Below are positions 1 to 8,814 of a stretch of 64,000 nucleotides of DNA, piece by piece. The notes below the pieces were generated by a model. The model was not told where the DNA came from. It saw nothing but the letters and a program-made list of their open reading frames with translations, and ran no database searches. This stretch comes from Streptomyces werraensis (GTDB taxonomy: Bacteria > Actinomycetota > Actinomycetes > Streptomycetales > Streptomycetaceae): positions 372,001 through 436,000 of the forward strand of contig BNBX01000002.1 of the NCBI GenBank assembly GCA_014656175.1, written 5' to 3'. Both the position numbers and the translations under genes were made by a program. The stretch's first letter is position 1; each line of letters opens with the position of its first letter.

Positions 1-383
1 GACTGCCGACGACCGTCATCATCCTCGTGCCGTTCCTGCGGGCCATCCCGAACGAGATCGAGGAGGCCGCCGCACTCGACGGGATGAGCAGGCTCGGGTT
101 CTTCTTCCGCATGGTGGTCCCGCTGTCGCTGCCCGGCGTGGTCACCGTCGGCATCCTCGCCTTCGTCGGCAGCTGGAACAACTACCTGCTGCCCCTGTAC
201 GTCCTCAACTCGCAGGCCAACTTCACCCTGCCGCTGGGTGTGCAGGTGTTCTCCTCGCAGTACTCCACGGACACCGCGAAGGTGCTCGCCTTCACCTCGC
301 TCGCCATGCTGCCCGCCCTGGTGTTCTTCTCGGTCTTCGAGAAGCGCATCGTCGGCGGTCTCACCGGCGCGGTGAAGGGCTGA
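1..383 (+). CDS. Carbohydrate ABC transporter permease, C-terminal part (truncated by window edge)
   Basis: The reading frame is open from the first bases (codons begin at position 3), so this is the tail of a gene starting upstream. About 126 residues are visible. They carry the cytoplasmic EAA loop of binding-protein-dependent permeases (IEEAAALDGMSRLGFFF ending in LPG, about positions 55-140), which docks on the ATPase. Two hydrophobic segments follow, and the protein ends in the G-L-T-G-A-V-K-G tail common in MalG/CUT1 sugar permeases. The CocE-like hydrolase begins 18 bp downstream on the same strand, so the two are probably cotranscribed. The sugar is unknown; the GH43 enzyme nearby makes a pentose-containing oligosaccharide plausible (inference). 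Confidence 0.9.
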   Translation, partial: LPTTVIILVPFLRAIPNEIEEAAALDGMSRLGFFFRMVVPLSLPGVVTVGILAFVGSWNNYLLPLYVLNSQANFTLPLGVQVFSSQYSTDTAKVLAFTSLAMLPALVFFSVFEKRIVGGLTGAVKG

Positions 384-401
384 GGGAAAGGGACCGCAGC
401 C

Positions 402-2138
402 GTGCCCGTCTCCTCCCGGCCGACACCGGACCCGGTCGCCGAACGCCGGGAGGTGACCTGCCCGTTGCGCGACGGAACACGGTTGCGGACCCTCCTGCTC
501 CTCCCGCACGGCACCGGACCCTGGCCGGCGCTCCTCACCCGCCACCCCTACGACGTGGCCCGCGAGGAGGACGACGGGTACCTGGACGTCCGCCGCATGG
601 TCGCCGCCGGCTGTCTGGTCGCGCTCCAGGACGTGCGGGGCCGCTTCGGCTCCGAGGGCGTCTTCGACCCCTGCTCCCAGGAGGAGGCGGACGGCGCCGA
701 CGCCGTGGCCTGGCTCGCGGCCCGCCCCGAGTGCGACGGCGCCGTGGGCATGTGGGGCGCGTCCTACGCCTCCGACACCCAGTTCGCCGCGCTGCTCGGC
801 GGCGCCCCGGCGCTGCGGGCGCTCGCCCCCGCCATGACGCCCGCGCTGTCGGCGCTCGACGGCTTCCGCTTCCGCGGCGGCGTGCCGGAGCTCGGCAGCA
901 CCCTGGCATGGACGCACTACGCCATCGCCCCGGACACGATCAGCCGTCTCGCGTCCGCCGGTGAACGGGAGGCCGAGCGGCGGCGATGGGAGGCCACCGA
1001 GCACGCGATCACGACGGGCGAGGCGTACCGGGCCGGGGCCCTGCACACGGGACGGGACGTCGAGGGCATCGTCCGGTGGGGGCTGGACCGGCTGCGGGAG
1101 CCGCTGGACTCGCCGCGTCACCGGGCGGGGAAGATCGTCGACCGGACCGACGCGGTCGACGTGCCGGTGCTGCTGACCGGCGGCTGGTTCGACGTCTTCC
1201 TCGGTCCGACCCTGGAGCTGTACCGGCGGCTGCGGCGCCGCGCGGAGGAGACGGGCGGGCCGGCGCCCCGGCTGGTCGTGGGCCCGTGGACGCACGACGA
1301 CCTGTCAGGCCGGGCGGCGGGCCTGGACTTCGGCCCGGAGGCGTCCGCCGGGTCCGTGGACCTCACCGCGCTGCACCTGCGCTGGTTCGACGCGGTGCTG
1401 CGCGGGGATGCGCTCGACTCGCCGCCGGTCCGGGTGTTCCTGACGGGCGCCGACCGGTGGGTGGAGGCGGACGGATTCCCGCCGCGCGACGCGCGGACAC
1501 TCGAGCTGTACCTGACCCCGGAGGGCGCGCTCGCGCCCGAGCCGGCCGGGAGCGGAGGCCGGCGGCTCGTCAGCGACCCGGCGTCCCCGGTGCCGACGTG
1601 CGGCGGGGCCGTCCTGCTCTTCGCGCCGTTCGGGGCGGGCCCCGCCGACCAGACGGCGGTCGAGGCCCGGCCGGACGTCGTCTCGTGGCGCACCGGGCCG
1701 CTGGAGGAGGGCCTCACGGTGATGGGCGCGGTCCGTGCCGTCGTCCACCTCGTCACCACGGGGACGGACGCGGACGTGGTGGTCCGGCTGTGCGACGAAC
1801 GCCCCGACGGCACCAGCCGCGTCGTCGCCGACGGCGTGCGGCGGGGATCGGCACGGTCCGCCGACCCGGTCACCGGCCGTGGCGAGCGGGGACCGCTGGA
1901 GCCGGGCAGGGCGTACGAGCTCGCCGTGGACCTGTGGTCGGCCGCGCACACCTTCCTGCCGGGTCACCGGATACGCGTCGACATCGCCCCCAGTTCCTCA
2001 CCCCGCTGGGACGTCGGAACCAACACCTACGCGCCGGATGGGGAGTGCGCTCCACCCGTCACGGCCGAGCACACGGTCCTCCAGGGCGCCGGCCGGCCGA
2101 GCCGGCTCGTCCTCGACGTCGTCGCGTCACCGCTGTGA
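402..2138 (+). CDS. CocE/NonD family alpha/beta hydrolase (X-Pro dipeptidyl-peptidase-like)
   Basis: 578 residues, GTG start preceded by a purine-rich GGGAAAGGGA stretch. The N-terminal alpha/beta-hydrolase domain has the family hallmark RGRFGSEG (about 79-86) and the nucleophile elbow G-A-S-Y with Ser121. Asp264 (GGWFDVF) and His298 (GPWTHDD) fit the rest of the triad. The C-terminal half is the jelly-roll domain typical of CocE and X-Pro dipeptidyl-peptidases (VLLTGADRWVEADGFPP onward). There is no signal peptide, so it is probably cytoplasmic. The family hydrolyses esters or amides and the substrate here is unknown. It follows the sugar permease by 18 bp, and its last 12 bp overlap the 3' end of the convergent lacI-type gene. 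Confidence 0.9.
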   Translation: MPVSSRPTPDPVAERREVTCPLRDGTRLRTLLLLPHGTGPWPALLTRHPYDVAREEDDGYLDVRRMVAAGCLVALQDVRGRFGSEGVFDPCSQEEADGADAVAWLAARPECDGAVGMWGASYASDTQFAALLGGAPALRALAPAMTPALSALDGFRFRGGVPELGSTLAWTHYAIAPDTISRLASAGEREAERRRWEATEHAITTGEAYRAGALHTGRDVEGIVRWGLDRLREPLDSPRHRAGKIVDRTDAVDVPVLLTGGWFDVFLGPTLELYRRLRRRAEETGGPAPRLVVGPWTHDDLSGRAAGLDFGPEASAGSVDLTALHLRWFDAVLRGDALDSPPVRVFLTGADRWVEADGFPPRDARTLELYLTPEGALAPEPAGSGGRRLVSDPASPVPTCGGAVLLFAPFGAGPADQTAVEARPDVVSWRTGPLEEGLTVMGAVRAVVHLVTTGTDADVVVRLCDERPDGTSRVVADGVRRGSARSADPVTGRGERGPLEPGRAYELAVDLWSAAHTFLPGHRIRVDIAPSSSPRWDVGTNTYAPDGECAPPVTAEHTVLQGAGRPSRLVLDVVASPL

Positions 2139-3170
2139 CACGGGGCCGGTCGAGGCGCGCACGACCAGTTCGGTCGCCAGCTTCATCCGGGCCGGGGGCC
2201 GGGCCGCGCCGTCCTCGCCCCGGGAGAGGTCGAGCAGCAGCTTGACCGCCGCGGCGCCCAGTTCGGTGCTGGGCTGGCGGACGGTCGTCAGTCCGGGAGT
2301 GATGTACTGCGCCTCCGGCAGGTCGTCGAAGCCGATGACGCTGATGTCGTCGGGGACCCGCAGGCCCCGCTCGCCGAGCGCGTCGTAGACGCCGAGCGCC
2401 ATCGAGTCGGCGCAGGCGAAGACCGCCGTGATGCCCGGATGCTCGTCGAGGAGGGTGTGGGTGGCGGCCGCCGCCTTGGCGCGGTTCCAGCCGCCGTGGG
2501 TCACCGTCACCGTGGCCCGCCCCCCGGTCTCGGTGTCGGCCGCCCCGCGGAAGCCGTCCACGCGGGCCCGGCTGAACAGATGGCGGGCGTGCCCGGCGAC
2601 CACGCCCAGCCGCTCGTGCCCCAGGGACAGCAGATGCTCGGCGGCCATGCGGCCGCCCTCCCAGTTCGCCACGCCGACGCTCGTCACGCCCGCGGGCGGT
2701 GTGGTCATAGGGTCGATCAGCACCACCGGGACGCCCGCCGCGAAGAGCGCGCCGAACTGCGGCGACGCCGGGTCGACCAGCGTGCCGACCACGCCGAGGG
2801 CGCGCCTGCGCAGCACCCGCGACACCCAGTCGCCGTGCGGCTCGGCGAGCGTCAGCACGACGTCGAGCCCCGCCGCGGCGGCCTCGCGGCCGACTCCGGC
2901 GATGAGGAGGTTCGCCCACGACCCCTCGAAGTGGGTGACCACCAGGTCGAGGACCTGGGACCGGCCCTTCTCGTCCCGCACGCCCTCGCTCCTGCCCCCG
3001 GCCCTGCGGGTGTAGCCGACGGCCCGTACGGCCTCCATGACCCGCGCCCGGGTCTCCGCCGAGACGTCGGTCCCGCCGCGCAGCACCTTCGACACGGTCG
3101 GCACGCTCGTGCCGGCGGCCTCGGCGACCAGGGACAGGGTGGGACGCGTTCCGGCTGGTCGGGGTGGCAT
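2127..3170 (-). CDS. LacI family transcriptional regulator
   Basis: 347 residues from the ATG at 3170; the frame stays open upstream, but this start sits just before the helix-turn-helix. The N-terminal LacI helix-turn-helix is clear (TLSLVAEAAGTSVPTVSKVL, residues 11-30, then the hinge). A periplasmic-binding-protein-like ligand domain follows, with LDLVVTHFEGSWANLLIAGV and VIGFDDLPEAQYITPGLTTVRQP near the C-terminus, as in sugar-responsive repressors. It lies 53 bp downstream of the GH43 gene on the same strand, so it is probably in that operon. It may control that operon or the converging ABC/CocE unit (inference). Confidence 0.93.
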   Translation of the reverse strand: MPPRPAGTRPTLSLVAEAAGTSVPTVSKVLRGGTDVSAETRARVMEAVRAVGYTRRAGGRSEGVRDEKGRSQVLDLVVTHFEGSWANLLIAGVGREAAAAGLDVVLTLAEPHGDWVSRVLRRRALGVVGTLVDPASPQFGALFAAGVPVVLIDPMTTPPAGVTSVGVANWEGGRMAAEHLLSLGHERLGVVAGHARHLFSRARVDGFRGAADTETGGRATVTVTHGGWNRAKAAAATHTLLDEHPGITAVFACADSMALGVYDALGERGLRVPDDISVIGFDDLPEAQYITPGLTTVRQPSTELGAAAVKLLLDLSRGEDGAARPPARMKLATELVVRASTGPVSQR

Positions 3171-3223
3171 GGGGGACAGATTAGCCGAACCGCCGCCGGG
3201 CCCCGCGGGCCTCGGGCGGTCCC

Positions 3224-4759
3224 TCACACGGCGGGCGACGGGACGTACTCGAACCAGTCGAAGGCGACCGAGCCCTCCGTGGCGTACATGCCGATGACGC
3301 GGCCGGTGAAGCCGGCGGCGACCTCGGTGGACAGGTAGCGCCCGTCCAGTTCGGCGAGCGGGTGGGCGCCCGGGGCGGTGGGGTCGCCCAGCCAGAAGGC
3401 GAGGGTGTCGGGGCCGGTGGTGTGACCGTCGGTGAGCAGGGGTGAGGCGGGCACCAGGTCCGTGGTGCGGACGGTCACGCCGAGGAGCAGCGGGCCGGGC
3501 GGGGCGGACCGCTGGGCCACGGTCTGGCTCAGCGGACCGATCCGCGCCACGACGCGCACCTCCCCGTCGCCGGCCTCCACCTCGTAGTGATGGGCCTCGT
3601 CCAGCCGTACGCAGATGCCGCCGCGTCCCGTCCCCGGGTCGACCAGGGCGGTGACCCGGCAGTCGTGGTGCTGCTGGCGGCGGCCGACGAACGTGTAGCC
3701 GGGGGTGTCCAGGGTGGGGCCGGTGGCGTGCAGCACGAGCGATCCGGGGCGCTCCGTGAGCGACCAGGAGCCCTCCGGGCGGGTGAACGGCGAGATCCAG
3801 TGGGGTGCGAGGGCGGCCCCGTCGAAGTCGTCACGGGCGGGCGGGTCCTGCACGGGGTGCCAGGCGCCGCCCGGGGCCGGATGACGCTCCGGCACGGGTG
3901 CGACGACCGGCCAGCCGTCCTCGTCCCACTCCACGGGCGTCAGGAACGTCTCCCGGCCCAGGACGTGCACGTCGGGCGTGAACCCCCGCGGCCGGACGCC
4001 GAGCAGCACCATCCACCAACTGCCGTCGGGAGCCTGCACCAGATCGGCGTGGCCGGTGTTCTGGATCGGGCGGCCGGTGCCGCTGTGCGACAGCAGCGGA
4101 TTTCCGGGCGCGCCCTCCCAGGGGCCGCGCGGGGAGCGGGCGCGGGCCACCGACACGGCGTGGCCGCGCTCCGTGCCGCCCTCGGCGATCAGCAGGTACC
4201 ACCAGTCGCCGATGCGGTGGAGGTGCGGCGCCTCGGGGTACTTGAGGCCGCTCCCCGACCAGGTGGGGAAGGGGCCCTCCAGCACCGCGCCCGTGACCGG
4301 GTCGATCCGCGCCAGGTTGATGCCGCCCGCGGGCCCGGAGAAGGCACACCAGCAGGTGCCGTCCTCCTCCCACGCCAGATCGGGGTCGATCCCCTCCAGG
4401 TCGATCCGGACGGGGTCGCTCCACGGCCCCTCGGGCCGTTCGGCCGTGACGACGAAGTTGCCGCCGCCGCCGACGTTGGTGTTGACCACCCAGAAGCGGC
4501 CGTCGTGGTGCCGGATCGTGGGGGCGTAGAGACCGCCGGACGCCTTCGAGCCGGGGAGCGGCAGCGGCAGTTGGGAGGGGCGGTCGAGCACGTTGCCGAT
4601 CTGCTCCCAGTGCACCAGGTCCCGGCTGTGGAACAGGGGCAGCCCGGGGAAGTACTCGAAGCTGGAGCACACCAGGTAGTAGTCGTCGCCGACCCGGCAC
4701 ACGCTCGGATCGGGGTGGAAACCGCTGATCACCGGGTTGTCGTACGTGTGGTCGAACAT
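3224..4759 (-). CDS. Glycoside hydrolase family 43 protein (beta-xylosidase / alpha-arabinofuranosidase type)
   Basis: 511 residues from ATG 4759, chosen because GGGGAGG lies just upstream; an in-frame ATG four codons earlier would include that ribosome site. The GH43 five-bladed propeller shows all three catalytic acids: base Asp17 in GFHPDPS, modulator Asp125 in GIDPDL, and acid Glu176 in KYPEAPHL. The C-terminal third (from about 310) is a beta-sandwich of the GH43_C2 type found in beta-xylosidases. There is no signal peptide, so it should act inside the cell on imported oligosaccharides. That fits an operon with a LacI regulator and a nearby sugar importer. Exact specificity (xylose or arabinose) cannot be read from sequence. 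Confidence 0.93.
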   Translation of the reverse strand: MFDHTYDNPVISGFHPDPSVCRVGDDYYLVCSSFEYFPGLPLFHSRDLVHWEQIGNVLDRPSQLPLPLPGSKASGGLYAPTIRHHDGRFWVVNTNVGGGGNFVVTAERPEGPWSDPVRIDLEGIDPDLAWEEDGTCWCAFSGPAGGINLARIDPVTGAVLEGPFPTWSGSGLKYPEAPHLHRIGDWWYLLIAEGGTERGHAVSVARARSPRGPWEGAPGNPLLSHSGTGRPIQNTGHADLVQAPDGSWWMVLLGVRPRGFTPDVHVLGRETFLTPVEWDEDGWPVVAPVPERHPAPGGAWHPVQDPPARDDFDGAALAPHWISPFTRPEGSWSLTERPGSLVLHATGPTLDTPGYTFVGRRQQHHDCRVTALVDPGTGRGGICVRLDEAHHYEVEAGDGEVRVVARIGPLSQTVAQRSAPPGPLLLGVTVRTTDLVPASPLLTDGHTTGPDTLAFWLGDPTAPGAHPLAELDGRYLSTEVAAGFTGRVIGMYATEGSVAFDWFEYVPSPAV

Positions 4760-4829
4760 GGTCCTCCCCATCGAACGGTGGGCCGCTGGGGGGAGTCTAG
4801 GCCCGGAGGCGATCAGGCGGGCGGTCGTT

Positions 4830-5690
4830 CTACCAGCCGGGCCCGTTCTGCCGGCCGGACCTGTTCCGCGGGCCGGGCCGCGCCCGCCTGCCGAAGAGGA
4901 CGCCGCGCGGCTCGGGCGGCGGGGGAGTGCCCGGCTTCAGCGGCCACGCCAGCAGCATGCCGACGACGAAACCGACGACGTGCGCCGCGTACGCCACCGT
5001 GCCCGCGTCCGTGACGCCCTGGCCCGCCGAGTACACCGCCTGGAGCCCGAACCACAGGCCCAGCACGATCCACGCGGGCAGCCGCAGCGGCAGGAAGATC
5101 AGGAACGGCACCAGCACCCAGACGCGTGCCCTGGGATAGAGGACCAGATACGCGCCCAGGACGCCGGCGACGGCGCCCGACGCGCCGATCAGGGGCTCGC
5201 CCGAGCCGGCGTTCAGCAGCGCGAAGCCGTACGCGGCCGCGTAGCCGCAGACCAGGTAGAACAGCAGGAAGCGGAGGTGCCCCATGCGGTCCTCGATGTT
5301 GTTGCCGAAGATCCACAGGAACAGCATGTTGCCCAGCAGGTGCAGCCAGCCGCCGTGCAGGAACATCGCCGTCAGCACGCTCAGCTCGGGCGATTTGTCG
5401 TAGCGGGGCGGGCCGATCACGCACCCGGCGCCCTGCGGGCCCACGCCGGTGGCGCCGGTCGGCACCAGGTTCGGCAGCTGGTGGTGGATCAGCTCCCTGG
5501 GCACCACCGCCCACCGCTCCAGGAACGCCTGGAGGTGGCACAGCTCCGCCAGGCTGCCGCCGCCCCCGGTCAGGGAGCCGACGACACCGGGCGTGAGCGC
5601 CACGAAGACGACGAAGTTGGCGATGATCAGCGCGTACGTCACCCAGGGGGTGCGGCGCGCGGGGTTCACGTCATGGACGGGGATGACCAC
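4830..5690 (-). CDS. Rhomboid family intramembrane serine protease
   Basis: 286 residues from a GTG start at 5690. It has six or so hydrophobic segments and the rhomboid signatures: the L1-loop/TM2 region HGGWLHLLGNMLFLWIFGNNIED (about 112-134), nucleophile Ser171 in L-I-G-A-S-G-A, and catalytic His237 in YAAHVVGF. The long loop between TM1 and TM2 (about 36-105) contains a Cys pair (C51, C90) that could be structural. Rhomboids cut within or next to membrane helices; the substrate is unknown. The C-terminal tail is Pro/Arg/Gly-rich and probably disordered. It is divergent from the small gene at 5823. Confidence 0.93.
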   Translation of the reverse strand: MVIPVHDVNPARRTPWVTYALIIANFVVFVALTPGVVGSLTGGGGSLAELCHLQAFLERWAVVPRELIHHQLPNLVPTGATGVGPQGAGCVIGPPRYDKSPELSVLTAMFLHGGWLHLLGNMLFLWIFGNNIEDRMGHLRFLLFYLVCGYAAAYGFALLNAGSGEPLIGASGAVAGVLGAYLVLYPRARVWVLVPFLIFLPLRLPAWIVLGLWFGLQAVYSAGQGVTDAGTVAYAAHVVGFVVGMLLAWPLKPGTPPPPEPRGVLFGRRARPGPRNRSGRQNGPGW

Positions 5691-5822
5691 GTCCCACTAG
5701 TGCCCGGACGGCCGCCGGTGAATCAACGGGCCCCTGAACGCCGCCCGTCCGCCGTGCGTATGTCTCCTCAACCGCCCGCGGCGCGGGGAAGGCGCCGCGG
5801 GGCCGACGTGAGGACACAGGCG

Positions 5823-6173
5823 ATGAACGACCGAGTGACCGTCCCCGTGCACGCGCTGCCCGACGGCGAGGCCGAGCTGACGCTCGTGGTCCGCCTCCCC
5901 TGGGAGGACGTCGCCCGGCTCGGCCAGGAGGCGGGGCGGCTCGCCGCGCAGATGCAGCGGCCGGTGACGCTGGACGAGGCGGTCGGCCACCGCCTCCGCT
6001 CCCCCCGCGCCGCCGCCGCCCACGCCCGCCCGACGGCCGGCGAGCAGCCCCCCGCCGTCCCGCCGGCCACCGCCTCCGCCGCGTCGACGGCCGGCTCGGT
6101 CTCCTCGCTCCCGTCCCGCCCGCCGGGGGAGCAGGCCCGCCAGGCGATCGAACGGATCAACGGCACGGCGTGA
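5823..6173 (+). CDS. Conserved-looking small protein of unknown function
   Basis: 116 residues from ATG 5823 with GAGGAC a few bases upstream. I do not recognise a domain. The first 55 or so residues look folded (PVHALPDGEAELTLVVRLPWEDVARLGQEAG), with a beta-like segment and an amphipathic helix. The rest is Ala/Pro/Ser-rich and probably disordered up to a short C-terminal helix (EQARQAIERIN). GC at third positions is high throughout, which supports real coding. The gene is divergent from the rhomboid gene and convergent with the flavoenzyme gene. Confidence 0.7.
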   Translation: MNDRVTVPVHALPDGEAELTLVVRLPWEDVARLGQEAGRLAAQMQRPVTLDEAVGHRLRSPRAAAAHARPTAGEQPPAVPPATASAASTAGSVSSLPSRPPGEQARQAIERINGTA

Positions 6174-6212
6174 CGCCGTCCCGTCGAGGGTGGACGGGCG
6201 GGGCAGGTGTGC

Positions 6213-7607
6213 TCACCGCGCCCTCACCTTCGCCGCCGCCTTCCGGGCCGCCACCTGGACCGGGTCCCAGACCGGGGAGAACGGCGGGGCGTAGCCCAGG
6301 TCCAGGGCCGCCACCTGGTGGACCGTCATGCCCGCCGTGAGGGCGACCGCGGCGATGTCCACGCGTTTGCCCGCGCCCTCGCGGCCGACGATCTGGACGC
6401 CGAGGAGGCGGCCCGTGCCCAGTTCCGCCAGCATCTTCACCGTCATGGGGGCGGCGTTCGGGTAGTAGCCCGCGCGGCTGGTCGACTCGATGGTCACCGC
6501 CTCGAAGCGCAGGCCCACACGGTGGGCGTCCTTCTCCCGCAGGCCGGTGCGCGCGATCTCCAGGTCGCACACCTTGCTGACCGCCGTGCCGACCACGCCC
6601 GGGAAGGTCGCGTAGCCGCCGCCGGCGTTGGCGCCGATGATCTGGCCGTGCTTGTTGGCGTGGGTGCCGAGCGGGATGTGCCGCAGCTGCCCGGAGACCA
6701 GGTCGAGCACCTCCACGCAGTCGCCGCCCGCCCACACGTTCCCCTGGCCGCGCACCCGCATCGACCGGTCGGTGAGCAGCCCGCCGTGGTCGCCGAGGGG
6801 CAGTCCCGCGGCCCGCGCGAGGGTGGTCTCGGGCCGCACGCCGATGCCCAGGACGACGACGTCGGCGGGATACTCGGCGTCCGCGGTGGCGACCGCCCGC
6901 ACCCGGCCGTCGGCGCCGGTGGCCAGCCCGGTCACCTCGGCGTCGTTCACCATGGTGATGCCCATGCCGGTCATGGCCTCGTGCACCAGCCGGCCCATGT
7001 CGGGGTCGAGCGTCGCCATCGGCTCCCGGCCCCGGTTCACGACCGTCACCTCGTAGCCGCGGTTGATCAGCGCCTCGGCCATCTCCACACCGATGTAGCC
7101 CGCCCCCACGACCACCGCGCGGCGCCCTCCCGTACGGGACAGCGTGTCCAGCAGGGCCTGCCCGTCGTCCAGGGTCTGCACCCCGTGCACCCCGGGCGCG
7201 TCGATCCCGGGCAGGTCGGGGCGGACCGGCCGCGCACCGGTCGCGATCACCAGCTTGTCGTACGACGTCCATGACTCGGCGCCGGACTCCACGTGACGGG
7301 TCCGCACCCGCCCCCGCTCCACGTCGATCTCCGTGACCTCGGTGCGCAGGCGCACGTCGATGTCCCGCGCGCGGTGCTCCTCGGGGGTGCGGGCGATCAG
7401 ATCGTCCCGGTCACCGACGTCACCGCCCACCCAGTAGGGGATGCCACAGGCGGAGTAGGAGGTGAAGTGGCCGCGTTCGAACGCCACGATCTCCAGCTCG
7501 TCCGCGCCCTTCATCCGCCGGGCCTGCGACGCCGCGGACATGCCCGCGGCGTCGCCGCCGATCACGACCAGCCGTTCCCTCGCCCCGTGCGCAGCACTCG
7601 TGTTCAT
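6213..7607 (-). CDS. FAD-dependent pyridine nucleotide-disulfide oxidoreductase, CoA-disulfide reductase/NADH oxidase-like
   Basis: 464 residues from ATG 7607 (a GTG three codons upstream is also in frame). The N-terminal FAD-binding Rossmann motif is VIGGDAAGMSAA (about 15-26). Single redox Cys54 sits in S-Y-S-A-C-G-I-P-Y, matching the active-site Cys of CoA-disulfide reductases and NADH oxidases rather than a CxxxxC pair. A second dinucleotide motif (VVVGAGYIGVEMAEAL) binds NAD(P)H, and a C-terminal dimerisation domain follows (LLGVQIVGREGAGKRVD). The likely role is reduction of low-molecular-weight disulfides, persulfides or oxygen. No rhodanese domain is attached. The DUF4349 gene lies 37 bp upstream on the same strand, so the two may be cotranscribed. 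Confidence 0.9.
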   Translation of the reverse strand: MNTSAAHGARERLVVIGGDAAGMSAASQARRMKGADELEIVAFERGHFTSYSACGIPYWVGGDVGDRDDLIARTPEEHRARDIDVRLRTEVTEIDVERGRVRTRHVESGAESWTSYDKLVIATGARPVRPDLPGIDAPGVHGVQTLDDGQALLDTLSRTGGRRAVVVGAGYIGVEMAEALINRGYEVTVVNRGREPMATLDPDMGRLVHEAMTGMGITMVNDAEVTGLATGADGRVRAVATADAEYPADVVVLGIGVRPETTLARAAGLPLGDHGGLLTDRSMRVRGQGNVWAGGDCVEVLDLVSGQLRHIPLGTHANKHGQIIGANAGGGYATFPGVVGTAVSKVCDLEIARTGLREKDAHRVGLRFEAVTIESTSRAGYYPNAAPMTVKMLAELGTGRLLGVQIVGREGAGKRVDIAAVALTAGMTVHQVAALDLGYAPPFSPVWDPVQVAARKAAAKVRAR

Positions 7608-7644
7608 GCCGCCCACGCTACGGGGGAGGGTCGAGCACGGTTCC

Positions 7645-8655
7645 TCAGGCGTCGCCGTTCCCGGCGTCGGGGGCGCGCCCCGGGACCGGCGGGGCGACGG
7701 GCAGCGAACCCGTGCCCGTGCCCGGACCGCCCTCCGCCGCGGGTCCGTGACGCGGGCGGCGCGGCAGCCGGGGGCTGATCAGCTTGCTCCACACCAGGAC
7801 GAGCAGCGCCGCCACCGCCGCGAACGGCAGGATCGCGCCCAGCGCCAGCATCAGCCAGCGCAACAGGGTCAGGAAGACGCCCCAGCCGCCCTCGAGCGCG
7901 TCCAGGAAGCCGGGGTCGTCGTCCTTCGCCTCCTTCTCCACCGGCGTCTCGGACAGCGTGAGCGTGACGGTGGCGAGGCTCGTGCGGTCCTTCAGGGACG
8001 CCTGCTGGGCGAGCAGCGACTCCAGGTCGGCCTGGCGGCTGCTCAGCTCGCCCTCCAGCGTCACCACGTCGCTGAGGCGGGTCGCCCGGTCCATCAGCTC
8101 GCGGATCCGCGCCACGCTCGCCCGCTGCGACCGGATGCGGCTCTCCACGTCGACCACCTGGTCGGTGACGTCCTCCGCGTTCGCACTGCGCTCGACCAGG
8201 GTGCCCGTGCCCTCCAGCTTGGCCAGCACCTTGTCGTACGCGTCCACGGGCACGCGCAGCACCACGCGGGTGCGCTCGTGGCCCTGGCCGTCCCGGCGGG
8301 TGGTCTCGTCGCCGACGTAGCCGCCCGCGTTCGTGGCCGCGGTGCGCGCCTCGTCGAGCGCCGTCGGCACGTCCTTGACGCGCACCGTCAGGGAGGCGGT
8401 GCGGATGATGTGCTCCGCCGCCGGCCGGGGCGCGGAGGGGACGGAACGGTCCGCCGCGCCGCCGGGCGCGCCCTGCTTCCCGGACTCGGGCGCCGCGTCC
8501 ACGGCCGCCCCCTCGTCCGCCGCCACCCCCTTCCCCCCTCCGGCCTTGCTGTCGGCGCTGTCGCCGGCCCCGCTGCACCCGGTGGCCAGGAGGGCCGCCG
8601 CCAGCAGTGCTCCCGCCAGGACATGGGCGGACCGTACGGATCGTCGTGTGCGCAT
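7645..8655 (-). CDS. DUF4349 domain lipoprotein
   Basis: 336 residues from ATG 8655. A twin-basic N-terminus and hydrophobic segment end in a lipobox L-L-A-T-G-C with Cys27, so it should be lipid-anchored outside the membrane. A low-complexity Gly/Ala/Asp linker leads into the DUF4349 core (RTASLTVRVKDVPTALDEARTAA...), which includes a heptad-like coiled coil (DQVVDVESRIRSQRASVARIRELMDR...LEGELSSRQADLESLLAQQ). A C-terminal transmembrane helix (WLMLALGAILPFAAVAALLVLVW) and a basic/Pro-rich cytoplasmic tail follow. The function of DUF4349 proteins is not established. Envelope anchoring at both ends suggests a structural or sensing role (inference). Confidence 0.88.
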   Translation of the reverse strand: MRTRRSVRSAHVLAGALLAAALLATGCSGAGDSADSKAGGGKGVAADEGAAVDAAPESGKQGAPGGAADRSVPSAPRPAAEHIIRTASLTVRVKDVPTALDEARTAATNAGGYVGDETTRRDGQGHERTRVVLRVPVDAYDKVLAKLEGTGTLVERSANAEDVTDQVVDVESRIRSQRASVARIRELMDRATRLSDVVTLEGELSSRQADLESLLAQQASLKDRTSLATVTLTLSETPVEKEAKDDDPGFLDALEGGWGVFLTLLRWLMLALGAILPFAAVAALLVLVWSKLISPRLPRRPRHGPAAEGGPGTGTGSLPVAPPVPGRAPDAGNGDA

Positions 8656-8814
8656 TGCGGGACTCCCCCTGTTCGTGGTGACACTGACGCTCCTCAGACG
8701 CCGTGAGGGGGGCGGGCGTTCGGGCCGGACGGTCGCGATGGGGTCACGGTAGGGACTCGGCGGGGCCACACGGCCCTGGCGGGCCGGCGTGCGGCGTTTG
8801 AGAAGGTGGAGGGC